From positions 10,754 through 44,212 of the forward strand of contig MQRK01216696.1 of NCBI GenBank assembly GCA_001938485.1: 33,459 nt of DNA, in the 5' to 3' direction. This document shows, one piece after another, positions 10,878-20,080 of this stretch; the stretch's first letter is position 1, and every line of letters starts with the position of its first letter. The notes under the pieces were generated by a model, which worked only from the letters and a program-made list of their open reading frames with translations, was not told where the DNA came from and did no database searches. Both the position numbers and the translations under genes were made by a program. Origin of the DNA: Girardia tigrina. Lineage: Eukaryota; Platyhelminthes; Tricladida; Dugesiidae.

Positions 10878-11534
10878 GTGCCGGCCTTCGATAGGCGAAA
10901 AATGTATCCTTATGGCTTGAGCTCCTCAATGCTCTGCGAGGACAAGCAGACGATGTTGCTGCTGGCGCTATCTGGAGAAGCAACAGTTATGTTCTGGAAA
11001 CTGATCGAAACGTCGATGAAGGATTTCGAGAAGAGTGCAACGGCGTTCATCGAGGCTTTCGCATCAATTCCTTGATTGTCGTGGACGAGGTTCGTCTCAC
11101 TATGCCTAGAAATCGGCGAGAGCGTTCACTACTTTATGGTTGATTTGAAGCGATTAGTCATGGTTATTTGAGGAGGTGCCGGCGGCTGTGATGTCTTTGG
11201 GACCCATACTTTTATAAGCGGGCTGCCCGAAGCGGCCATAAGGAGCGTGGAAGCCGAGGTGCAAGATTTGGATTGGCTGGTTCAGTTGTACCACGTGCAT
11301 GTTGAGGTTGCACACACATTCACCCAGGATGTTGTGGCCATGGCCCAGCCGGCCCGAAATTTAGCGTCGATCAGTAGGTTAAAATGCTTCTGTTGCAGAA
11401 AGAGTGGGCACGTCGCACGTGAGCGCGCGACCGAGAGACACTGCCATCGGGCAATGACAGACCAAGCAGGATCAAGGGGTCAGCAATGCTTCAGTTGCAG
11501 CGGTGCGGGTCACATTGCGAAAGAATATCGTTGA
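10878..11534 (+). pseudogene. TE1 gag remnant with two degenerate zinc knuckles
   Basis: The first part (10878-11075) contains LALSGEATVMFWKLIE and DFEKSATAFIEAFA, equivalent to the capsid stretch LLSGVALNIYMESDEK in the gag at 19076. A stop and frame changes follow. The second part (11247-11534) carries two retroviral-type knuckles, CFCCRKSGHVARER and CFSCSGAGHIAKEY. Each keeps C-x2-C-x4-H but has lost its last cysteine (to R and Y). The native product would package element RNA. This copy cannot be functional. Confidence 0.75.
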
Positions 11535-11686
11535 GTGGATCAAAAACCGGCGGATAACGGACAACTGTCTCACACTGCTGCGCAGATGGAGGGCCTGGAC
11601 ATAGTGACGCGCGACTAACAATCACCCCGGCAATCGTATGTGAGAAGGCGGGGATAGCGGTAGTTAACACGGTCCGTTCGACCACA

Positions 11687-11896
11687 GTGGTTAAAGAAGT
11701 GTTGGTTCCACCGTCCAAATTTATTCGTGTAAGGGAGTCGGTGCAGTTGATGGACGACTCGGAGGCGAGCATAAAATTCAGAGCGTCAATATCGATCGAG
11801 TGTGGTCGGAGACGAATCGAATGCAACGTATTGGTAGTGCCAAAAGTTATAGCGTCGAGGGTCGAGGTGCTTCTAGGAATGGACGTCATCAGGTAG
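11687..11896 (+). pseudogene. TE1 protease-region remnant
   Basis: The frame reads VKEVLVPPSKFIRVRESVQ and ends IASRVEVLLGMDVIR. The LLGMD(W/V)I segment is the C-terminal signature of retropepsin-like proteases in Ty3/gypsy elements. The catalytic D-S-G motif is not visible upstream in this frame. From 11900 to 12420 the sequence is scrambled, with no RT motif, marking the internal deletion. Confidence 0.55.
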
Positions 11897-12419
11897 TTCG
11901 GGAGCGTATGGGGATCAGAAGTGGCGATGGGGTCACGACGAGACAACATTTAATTGCATTGTTGGAAGATGAAGACTTCTCAGCTGAATTCGATGGCAAA
12001 TTATGGACCGTGGCATGGAAGTAGAAATCTGGCAAGGAGCCACCAGAACCGATAAAAAAGGTTGCCGAACCCGATGACCGGTAGATGGGACGTAGTGGAT
12101 TGTAGACGGGGACGAGTGTGGTGCGATGCGAGCTCTATCGCAACGGGCATCTCTGTAGAAATCGGGGAGAGGTGGTCGAGAACGCGTCTTAGTAGCGCAA
12201 GGAAGACGATATAGCTTACATAGATCTGGCATAGTTTGAGGCAGCTAATGAAGCTATGAAGGCGACAGTGGAATGAGTACTAAACAAATTCGAGAATATG
12301 ACCGATCTGCCACAGTATTCCGATTATGATAAATACGTTGAAGGGCGATAGATCGGTCCATTCCAGGGGATCAGTGAGCTGCTGATGAAACAACGGATAA
12401 GCATCATACGGAAAACTTT

Positions 12420-13222
12420 TGAGTGGGACGAATGAAGTTTCTGGCGAGGAAGCTCTGGGGTCCTGGTCGAGTGTCAGAGAATCAAATCAAAGTAGTAGTG
12501 AATGAATGTCCTCGGTTTGCGTCAAGCAATCCCGCAGCTGTGAAATGGGAGAAGGGCGAGCTGGGCGTAAAAGGAACATGACAAAGTCACGCGATGGATG
12601 TAACGAACACTACCGAGGGGAAGTTCATAATGTTGGTGAACTGTGGACCAGAATGGTTCTCAGTGTGGAGAAGAATCGGATCTGAAAGTGAAGAGGGGCT
12701 GTGCACCGATCTCAAGGCGGTGTTTAACGAATTCGGGCCTCCAAAAGAGCTGTTAGTGGACAATTTCGCAACCAATCGGAGAGCAACGATTCGGAAACTG
12801 TTGGCAGGAACGGTCGTCAAGATCCTCTACTGTTGCGCAAACCAACCTAGCGGAAACGGGATCGCTGAGCACTGTCATCAGACGATCAAGCGCATGGCAG
12901 CGAGGAGCAGGAGGTCAACCGAGAACATGCTCGCGTGGTACCACGCCAATCCGAATTCAGTCGGCATAATTCCGGCATCGACTGTCTTCGCGGAGCAGAG
13001 GCGGCTGCCGTTGCTTAAAGATTTTGCGGGTCAAGGTCCGAAGATAATACAGGTTAGAGACAATTCAGAGATAGGAGTAGGTGACGTGATGTATGTGAAG
13101 CTAGCGAACCCAAGATGTACAAACCAGTGGTGAAGAGCGGTGGTGGGTGAGGTCCGACCTCACAATCAGGTGGTGATCGACGGGATTCCATTCCACGTGT
13201 CGCACGTCAGACGCGCTTCCTA
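12420..13222 (+). pseudogene. TE1 integrase remnant
   Basis: Starts with the end of a zinc-binding domain (VVNECPRFASSNPAAVKW, final cysteine lost), then WEKGELGVKGT, an in-frame TGA at 12579-12581, and the catalytic core. Core motifs are AMDVTN (first D), LLVDNFATNRR (second D) and SGNGIAEHCHQTIKR (E), with 35 residues between the second D and the E (DD35E). After a stop at 13131-13133 the C-terminal SH3-like segment is still readable (RAVVGEVRPHNQVVIDG). Integrase would insert element cDNA into host chromosomes. Confidence 0.8.
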
Positions 13223-13276
13223 GAGCTGCGATTCGTCTGCCGATGAAGGATCCAAGGACCCGATTGCAAATCTTGG

Positions 13277-13503
13277 ATGCCTAAGGATGAGGTCGATAGT
13301 GACAGTTCTGACGGTTCAGACCGGGGCATGACAGAAGATGTTTTGGAGAGCGATCAGAGTCAAATGAGCGAAGGGACAGCACGGTGTCCGCGATGTGTGA
13401 TCGTTCAACCAGCGCATTTCAAGGACTTTTTTGCACAGCACTGTATAGATCAGAGAAAGACGTACCCCTGTGCACGAGTGGTGTGTTCATATGTGCTTTA
13501 AGG
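13277..13503 (+). pseudogene. TE1 polyprotein C-terminal tail
   Basis: An acidic serine-rich stretch (DEVDSDSSDGSDRG) followed by CPRCVIVQPAHFKDF. The latter resembles the 'RRSxRVRRPPxxxxDF' tail common at the end of gypsy-type polyproteins. It ends just before the purine tract and right LTR. Confidence 0.45.
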
Positions 13504-13514
13504 ACAAGGGGGAG

Positions 13515-13644
13515 TGTTAAAGGAATTAACAGTTATATATCAGAGTTATAACTTAAATTAGGTTTGTTTTAACGAAGTGTGTAAATCGACAGATTTGAAG
13601 ATTACCGGCTCGTGAACATGATTTTATTTATCCGATGTCGCACA
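13515..13644 (+). repeat. Right LTR of TE1
   Basis: 130 bases, from TGTTAAAGGAATTAACAG to GATGTCGCACA, followed by the target duplication ACTAA. Confidence 0.85.
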
Positions 13645-13649
13645 ACTAA

Positions 13650-14252
13650 TCCATTAATCAAGCTTCAATATGGGCAAAATAAGACTGTTTAAATTTATAA
13701 AATCTTTAAATAAATCTTTTATTATTAATTTTCAATGATATCTTCAATGTTAAACATTCAAAATTTTCAACAATCATCACAACAAAATCTAATGGTGAGG
13801 TTTAAAATGATAATCATTCTGAAGATATAAACGAGCTATTGAAAACGTATTGAACTGGCATTAATAAAAACAACTTTATTGGTATGGAAAATCTGAGGAG
13901 ACTGAAGTAATGTTGATTAATCTCCTTATAATTATAAATATAATAATAATAAATATAATGTCGAACAATAAGAAAAACCTAATCGTCCAATCCAGAATTA
14001 AAAATTTAAATATCTAATGTATATAAAAGCATTGAATGTATATTAAAATTTGTCTAGCTGTCCAAATTATTTGAATTATATTCAGATCGAGGAAACCCAA
14101 ATAACAACCTTACAAAATATGAAAATGAATATAAAAAAATCAAAAATTCTAACAAAAAATTTCTGATTTTTTAAAGCTTATAAAATATATTTGAAAAATC
14201 TTCAGAAATTTTCAAGCATTCAATATTTTTTTAGAAATTATATAATCTTTTT
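13650..14252. other. AT-rich DNA without recognised features
   Basis: Only low-complexity AT sequence between the TE1 target duplication and the mariner-like end at 14253. No gene or repeat end was supported. Confidence 0.6.
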
Positions 14253-14291
14253 AAGTGGTGCACCCAATAAGTACTTGAGCAAATAATAATT

Positions 14292-14400
14292 TGACGATTC
14301 GTCGATTTTAAAAGATACATCAGTAAGATGCGGTTTAACAGTCTGTTTCTCTAGTTCGCTGACATGCTTTGGGAAGCTTGAACCACTACACTGAAAAGAA
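14292..14400 (-). pseudogene. Repeated protein-coding segment, copy A (possible polyprotein tail)
   Basis: The minus strand reads CSGSSFPKHVSELEKQTV, then KPHLTDVS. It is homologous at DNA and protein level to 16385-16490. A CTTTTCAG acceptor-like string precedes the cysteine codon. Substitutions that keep protein similarity (K/R, V/I, H/Y) suggest both derive from a once-translated sequence. I do not recognise the family; the 'KPxLTD' ending could be the end of a retroelement polyprotein. Confidence 0.35.
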
Positions 14401-15103
14401 TTACATCATAAAATTGATATTACACGTTATTATACTTAAATATATGTAAGGAAAAGTGGTATTGTTTTTCTAAGCTGCTTGCGTATTTAAAGAAATCGCA
14501 CTATTTCATTATTTCGTTAGAGTAAATCAGATAACACTGAATTTCGAAGTGTTATAATCTTTTTGTTTTTGAAAAAACTAACATAAGAAATTATTTCACA
14601 ACTGCAGGACGTTGAAATGAGTGATAGCCGTGTATCCTTTTTACAACTGGATTTGTGATTTTAAAAGTAGGTGCACTACTTTTTTTGATTTGGAAAAGAC
14701 TGAAAAACCATTGGAAGTGGAAAATTAGAAGAAAGAAATGGTACATGAATTAATAAATACATACAGTTGTATGGTAACAATAGACTTGTCACAACGTCTA
14801 AATGTGTGTTGTATAATTTACTAAGTTAAATGTGCGTCATAAAGTTGTGTTCATGATTTGTGTTCCTTACTGGTATCATGTAGCAATGACAATATGAGTG
14901 TTATCAGTTAATTGTAAATCTTTAAAAACTTGATGAGTTCTTTCTGAAAAACATAATCACAGAGGATGAAACACCTCAGCCGATAGATATCTGAAACTAA
15001 GCGCGAATCTGCCGAATAGAAGATACCTTGGGAGAAGTAATGACTTAAAATCAGATTTGATACATCAAACAAGAAATGCTTGGTGCTCCAAATCTTTTGA
15101 GAC

Positions 15104-15440
15104 TGTGAGGAATATTTTGTGTGTGGATGTTTCTGTGTAGTGTTTGCATGTTTAAATGTTGTATGTTGATTTGGGATTGTGCCTCTCCTAACCAGATGGA
15201 TTATCAATATTTAATTTCTTGTAATGTGAAACTAATTTATTTAAATTTAGATTTAATATTCAAATTTTTAATTTTTATTATTGTAACTTTTAAATATGTT
15301 TATTTATTTTATTTTTGTAAATTCTTAAATAATTAAAATCAAATTAATGTTTAAAAATGACTATAAAAATATTTTATTTCAGTCAATAAAATTTAAAGTA
15401 AATATTTTTAAATAAAAATAATCTTCTCAAGTATAGTTCA
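15104..15440 (+). repeat. Dispersed solo-LTR-like repeat, copy 2
   Basis: Starts TGTGAGGAATATTTT and contains CTCTCCTAACCAGATGG, the family core, then an AT-rich tail that aligns with copy 1 as far as AAATCAAATTAAT. It sits inside mariner-derived sequence. The right boundary is approximate. Confidence 0.55.
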
Positions 15441-15879
15441 GATTATAATGGGAGATATTGAAAATTGATTGATGGACCTAAGTGAAAGCAATTGTATTGA
15501 TCATCATAAAGATGATAAGAATGTGAATGTAATAAATGTTCTGTCAAATGTGTGAGTTCTCTTAACAGGGACATTAAAGACTCCAGAAGTGGATTTCGTT
15601 GCATCAGATGTCAAAATCAACTCCGATTATTATATACAACTGATGAAGGAAGCAAGCTTTAAACATCAGAGAAAATGAAAGAATGAAATCTGCCTATCGC
15701 ATGCCAATGTCTCAATCGAAACATTCTGCCTGATAACAGCAACGATTGACTGATGTGGATTATCATTGATGTTTCACCCACCATATTCCATTAATTTTCA
15801 CCTCTTCCGACAACTGAAAAAAAATTTGATGAAAATTCTTTGATTATGTAAGTGATTTTCCGCAGCATGTCACGATTTG

Positions 15880-16384
15880 CTGACTTTGTACTCCAAAACC
15901 TTCTATAACAAGGGCATTTTGGACGTGGTTTCACGATGACGAAAATGCATATAAGTTAGCGGAGTTTGCAATAAGAAAAAAATCTAGACTAATTGCTTTT
16001 TTATTGTTATAAAGTGGAATAAAATCGGTTGTTAATTTTAGCAGTCTAAGTATTTATTGAGAGCACTATGCAAATACTAATTGATATATTTTAAAATGTA
16101 TCTATTCGTTTCATAAAGAATTTAACTTTTTTAAAGACTATTTAACAATTTTTAAAGACCATTTAACTTTTATGAAATTATAAAACATTTTTTGAAATAA
16201 TGTAATAAATTTTATTTTAAAAATAAATTTCATGCGCCATATATAACGATTATTCAAATAAATATTTGTTATTAAAATTATTTTAGTATATTTCCACATT
16301 CCCATCAGGTTCGTCTGTAGTCAAATATACATCAATGACATAGTCTTATAAATAACTCAGTTTAATCTGAATGTGATTCTCTAG
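15880..16384. other. AT-rich DNA with one short repeat match
   Basis: TGTACTCCAAAACCTTCTA near 15886-15905 resembles the left end of the pogo-type relic near 4107. The rest has no supported feature. Confidence 0.4.
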
Positions 16385-16490
16385 GGTTTTGTTGTTCGTC
16401 AGTTTCAGAAGATACGTCAGTAAGATACGGTTTTATAGTATTTTTCTCTGGTTCACTGATATGTCTAGGAAACCATAAAGCACTACACTC
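16385..16490 (-). pseudogene. Repeated protein-coding segment, copy B
   Basis: The minus strand reads CSALWFPRHISEPEKNTI, then KPYLTDVSSETDEQQNP, ending RESHSD before a stop. It is homologous to copy A at 14292-14400. The stop is followed on the minus strand by a purine-rich GATGGGAATG string near 16300, then TGTGGAAATATAC, which could be a polypurine tract and LTR start. Confidence 0.35.
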
Positions 16491-16825
16491 AATTAAATAT
16501 TTGCAATATGAAAACTTTTTTTATCCTTGTACCTTTTTAACATCGGTCTTATCCAGACCAATTCATAGTTGCAATATTCTTTTTTTACATTTTAAATTTT
16601 AAATGTGCATTTTGTGTAAATTTACACATTATGCTAATTATAGGGAAAAGTTCTCAATATATGAAAATTCTAATTACCCATTTAGATAGAAAATCAAAAT
16701 GTGCATCAAACACATGATATCAATTTTTGACACTAGTACAAATTTTATGTATTGATTTTTGCACTTTTGCACATGTGCAACTTAAAAAAGCACTTTGCTA
16801 GCACATTAGAAATGTTCGGCACAAT

Positions 16826-17285
16826 GTACAATATCGATTAGCACTTTAAAACTATCGATTAGTACATTTGTGCACTTTGTAGCAATCGATTAGCACTTTT
16901 TTCTACAGTTGCAAAGGAAAAAGTTACGGTTGCTATGGATACGATTACCGTTACCATGGTTACAAACGCCTTGAATTACTGTATCCGTTGCTAATGAAAA
17001 CCGTCCATTGCTTACCGTTGCTAAGGTAACCGAAACCGTTGCTAGGGTGATTATATCCTTGGTTAAGGTTGCTGCCTAGGCTAGGGTGATCGGAACCGTT
17101 TCTAGGGTAATCGGAACCGTGGTTAGGGTGATTGGAACCGTTGCTAAGGTACCAGGGACCAATAAGAACCGTTACCAAGGTAATCGGAACTGTTGCTAGT
17201 GATCTAGAAATCAATAAGACGTTATCAACTTAACCGGATCCGTTGCTAACGTAACCTGAACCGTTGCCATGGCAACGGATACTCC
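16826..17285. repeat. Helically phased array of X-box-like 14-bp palindromes
   Basis: At least a dozen copies of a GTTGCY-N2-RGYAAC-type motif start at 16908, 16929, 16950, 17017, 17038, 17098, 17119, 17140, 17171, 17192, 17221, 17242 and 17263. Most neighbours are exactly 21 bases apart. The best copies are GTTACCATGGTTAC (16950) and GTTGCCATGGCAAC (17263), the latter a perfect palindrome inside an 18-base one and identical to the textbook RFX/X-box (EF-C) site. Three ATCGATTAG boxes precede them at 16833, 16854 and 16885 (21 and 31 apart). Whether it regulates anything is unknown: no gene start is recognised nearby. Confidence 0.8.
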
Positions 17286-17289
17286 TTGG

Positions 17290-18350
17290 GGGGTCATGTG
17301 AGTGAGAATGGCCATTTCCCCCTACTTATATTACTTATCCAATTGATGATTAAATTTATATCTGAACGACTTATTATGATCCATCACAACTATTCTTCAC
17401 ATTGAAACTTTGCTTAGAAATATTTTCAACAATGCATTAGACTGCTCTTCAGTCAACCATTTTTTTATTCTTTCGTTGTGGTTATTTTAAAGTTACTTAT
17501 ACAGTTATATGTTTATATATGTTTATATATATTCCCTTATTATTATTCTAAGAGTAATCAGTCTGTCCCCTTTGATTTTATATCTAATAATAGCTATTGC
17601 TGTTAACTCATAGCCGATGCTTGAAGAAAAGAAAAGTATCACTTACATTTCGCACTTCAACACTTCTCAATGAACTTAATTGTGCATATTCAGATCATTA
17701 AAAATACGTTGCTACGAACTTCTTTCTAAATCACTTAGCATTTGATAATGTTTATGTACAATAAGAAATCTAAACATGAAATATTTATTGAATCATTTTT
17801 TCTTCTTTAATTGATTGATTATTAAACCATGAAAAGTTTTCTTTCAAATTTATCTCTACTTTTTTTCCAAACTATTTCTCGAACAGAGTCTTTTCACTGA
17901 AGCAGGAACGAATTTAGCACTATACACACATAAGAGAGAAAATTGCAACTAATTCAATAAATACATCAATTTATAATCCTTGAGTTCCACAATCATATTT
18001 CACATTCAACCCACAATCAACAATTGCTGTACCAACCCTTTTATTTTCATTTATTTTTCATTTAATAGAAAAAGGAAACCTCACTGTTTATTATTACTTT
18101 ATTTCGCTTTTAATAAAAAAATAATATATTTTTAAAGAATTCAGAATGATATAAACAATTTTATATTCTCAAATTTAATTAAAATTTATAAATATTTTTA
18201 ATTCATAATTATTCTCTTCTACAAATTTAATTATTTTATTTTATTAAAATTTAATACATTTCTTTTTGCTAGGAAATACGCTTTTATTAGGAATATTTTC
18301 ACAAATATACATACAAAAGACCTGCAGCAACCCGCCTTTGACTCACAAAA
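17290..18350. other. AT-rich DNA without recognised genes
   Basis: Holds two direct GTTTATATAT repeats near 17510-17530 and otherwise low-complexity AT sequence. No exon, RNA gene or transposon end was supported. Confidence 0.55.
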
Positions 18351-18354
18351 AATA

Positions 18355-18720
18355 CGTGGATCGTTCAATAAGTAGCTGGACTTGACTTGAAAACAATAAA
18401 AATTGTATTTTAACATTATTTGTAAACACAAGAGCCACCTTTCTTTATGCGCCTCTTCCGCTTACGAAAGTGACCATGTTCTCCTTCCACTGATCTGTAT
18501 TTTCAAGGATTTCTCGTCGCACATGACTATCAGATGAAGTAATACTATGGACGCAAGATTGATATTGTTTGGAGGATAATTAAGAAGCTGAAACCTGCAG
18601 CTATTGTTTGACCAATTTTGTAAATTGGTACATTGTTTTAAATTAGTCACAGTAGACATATTATCATTTGATAACTTCAATGTAGAAGCAATTAATGCAA
18701 ACACATTTTTCAGTAAAGAT
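18355..18720 (-). mobile_element. Mariner 3'-end relic
   Basis: Starts beside a TA (18353-18354) with CGTGGATCGTTCAATAAG, a mariner-type inverted repeat. Inside, the minus strand reads LLNYPPNNINLASIVLLH, a decayed version of the mariner 'LxHPPYSPDLAPSDYHLF' motif, then CDEKSLKIQISGR. Only the C-terminal third remains and no opposite end was found. Confidence 0.5.
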
Positions 18721-18941
18721 GCGTATTATCACTGAACTATGAGACAAAAATCGTTTGTTCATCGGTATTCTTTCCACTCAATTGATTTTGTTTTTCATTA
18801 TGAGGTATAGATAGTCTTATTTCATGTATGGTAATAATATTCTTGAGACAGTTTTCTTCATATTCCATGAAAATGTGGATTTTTTTTCATGTTCACGGAA
18901 TGTAATTTTCACATAAATTTGGGAACAAATTTGGAGGTTAA

Positions 18942-19060
18942 TGTTGGATATTAGATATTTTAATTATTTGAAATATTTAATATTTACTTTTTTGATAAAT
19001 ATTTTGTTTAAATATTATCAATTAAACAGTGTTTTGAAAAAAAACTTTTCGCGTGTTACA
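18942..19060 (+). repeat. Left LTR of TE2
   Basis: 119 bases, TGTTGGATATTAG to CGCGTGTTACA. Matches the right LTR except for one base in the A-run before CTTTTCGCG. Confidence 0.95.
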
Positions 19061-19072
19061 AGCTATCCGGGC
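19061..19072 (+). promoter_or_regulatory. Candidate primer-binding site complementary to a tRNA-Lys 5' end
   Basis: The first 12 bases after the left LTR, AGCTATCCGGGC, are the exact reverse complement of the first 12 nucleotides of the common animal tRNA-Lys(UUU), GCCCGGATAGCT. Normal primer sites pair with tRNA 3' ends (TGG...), so this is atypical. The related block AGATATCGTGGC follows the TE1 left LTR and GCTATCCGGG recurs at 31494-31503, supporting conservation. Use as a primer site is inference. Confidence 0.4.
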
Positions 19073-19075
19073 ATA

Positions 19076-19810
19076 ATGAATGATATGAAAATCGTTTTGG
19101 AGTTTTTAGAGAAATTCGATGGAAGCATCAGTTTCGAGATTTGGCAGAAGAAATTTGAAATGATCATGAAAATCCAGAAGATTACTGATCCAGCCCCGCA
19201 TCTCCCTTTTTTACTCTCGGGTGTTGCACTGAACATCTACATGGAATCGGACGAGAAGACGCAAAGTAACTGCGATCGGTTCTTCAAGATATTAAACAAT
19301 TCGTTCGGCCTGACTAGACGTTCTGCGTACAGTCAATACTTACAGTATCACGATGGCGAGACTATCGATGAATATGCATCTCAGGTGAAGATGCTAGCAA
19401 CGAAGGTCGACGATCTAACAAAGGGTGCCTTCATGGCTGGACTGCCTTTCGAGTTGCAGGTGGATTTGGAACGGGCCGGCGACCAACCCCTGACCGAAAT
19501 GATCGAGTATAGCCGCAGGTATTTGGGGATTAAAAAGGGTTTATTACAGGGTTCAATGGCAGCAATACAACACGGAAACAACATCAAAGAAACATGGAGT
19601 TCCGGAGGTCAGGGCGAACTCGATAAACCCAGAGCAAATCTTCAGAAAGGACCCTATGTTCATCGTGAGAGAGACACTAAATTGAAGGAAAGTAATCATC
19701 ATAAGGGTTCTCAGTGGCAATTAAACAGATAAACAATATGCTACAAATGTCAGAAACCGGGTCATATCGCAAAATATTGTCGGTCGGGAAACGAACAGGG
19801 GAGTTTGTAG
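19076..19810 (+). pseudogene. TE2 gag (capsid and zinc knuckle) with one premature stop
   Basis: ATG 19076 (MNDMKIVLEFLEKFDGSI) opens a capsid-like region with LLSGVALNIYMESDEK and the C-terminal GETIDEYASQVK and FMAGLPFELQ helices, as in Ty3/gypsy Gag. A TAA at 19730-19732 interrupts the frame. The same frame then continues into an intact zinc knuckle CYKCQKPGHIAKYC (C-x2-C-x4-H-x4-C) and terminates at TAG 19808-19810. The TAA therefore looks like a single mutation and the TAG like the native gag end. Gag would assemble the particle and bind RNA. Confidence 0.82.
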
Positions 19811-19843
19811 GCGCCGGCTCTCTTCCTTCACAGTTGACGGCGT
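19786..19843 (+). promoter_or_regulatory. Candidate -1 ribosomal frameshift signal between gag and pro
   Basis: The heptamer G GGA AAC (19786-19792) is in the correct register relative to gag and is a known retroviral slippery sequence type. It lies 15 bases before the gag TAG. A -1 slip moves translation into the protease frame. An H-type pseudoknot can be drawn: stem 1 pairs 19797-19803 with 19822-19828, stem 2 pairs 19811-19816 with 19838-19843, with a 4-5-base spacer. Stem 1 uses three G-U pairs, so the fold is tentative. Confidence 0.55.
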
Positions 19844-20080
19844 GGCCGACGATGATCGTCACAGTAAATGACAGGTCAGCCATAGCGTTGATTGATTCAC
19901 GTTGTTCGAAAACGGTTGTTTTAAAAGGGTTAGTTAGTGATTGTATGTTGTTTTCTGACGGAGAAAGTATGGTTTTGGCGAATGGAATAGGTGTTAGAGT
20001 GGGTTCGAGTGAAGTGCGGCTGAATATAAATGGCAGGATCATTAGGGTTGAATATTCATGGAACATTTGCCGTACGGTTT
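19793..20080 (+). pseudogene. TE2 retropepsin-like protease region
   Basis: In the -1 frame the sequence reads MIVTVNDRSAIALIDSRCSK, the retropepsin active-site region with the expected D-S-G changed to D-S-R. After GRIIRVEYS a one-base shift near 20060-20080 is needed to reach LGILIGVDIISKLGG, the equivalent of the C-terminal 'ILGxDxL' motif. Loss of the glycine and the frameshift make it inactive. Confidence 0.72.

Larger units (their letters stand above)
10706..13644 (+). mobile_element. LTR retrotransposon TE1, internally deleted
   Basis: Two related LTRs (10706-10844 and 13515-13644) begin TGT and end in CA, and are flanked by the 5-bp target duplication ACTAA (10701-10705 and 13645-13649). 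A purine tract, AAGGACAAGGGGGAG, sits directly before the right LTR. Gag, protease and integrase remnants occur in order, but only about 500 bases separate protease from integrase, so RT and RNase H are gone. The body is markedly G+C-richer than the flanks. Protein motifs place it in the same broad Ty3/gypsy-like lineage as the element at 18942-22812. Confidence 0.9.
14253..15870 (+). mobile_element. Degenerate mariner relic interrupted by a solo-LTR-like repeat
   Basis: The left end (14257-14283) reads GTGGTGCACCCAATAAGTAC, close to the inverted repeat of the mariner at 24083. Near 14943 the + strand reads NIITEDETP, the mariner first-aspartate motif, then ETKRESAE and KIPWEK in frame with several stops. 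The same order appears in the mariner at 26557-26916. The match stops at about 15103, where the LTR-like repeat begins. Further on, near 15770-15830, HPPYS...FHLFRQLKK resembles the 'HPPYSPDLAPSDYHLF' motif. The intervening 14400-14900 is poorly preserved. Confidence 0.55.

Noticed and set aside
11491-11949. 152-residue minus-strand frame
   Set aside because: Opposite the protease region of TE1; no domain, and high G+C makes long frames likely.
14908-15207. 99-residue minus-strand frame
   Set aside because: Spans the junction between mariner remains and the LTR-like repeat; shadow frame.
16960-17214. Minus-strand 84-residue frame with a seven-residue repeat
   Set aside because: The repeat follows directly from the 21-bp DNA period of the X-box array; no other coding sign.
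16826-17285. CRISPR array
   Set aside because: Units are diverged palindromes with 7-base gaps, not identical repeats with unique spacers; the DNA is eukaryotic.
19061-19080. A tRNA gene
   Set aside because: Only the first 12 positions of tRNA-Lys match, in antisense; no cloverleaf can be formed.
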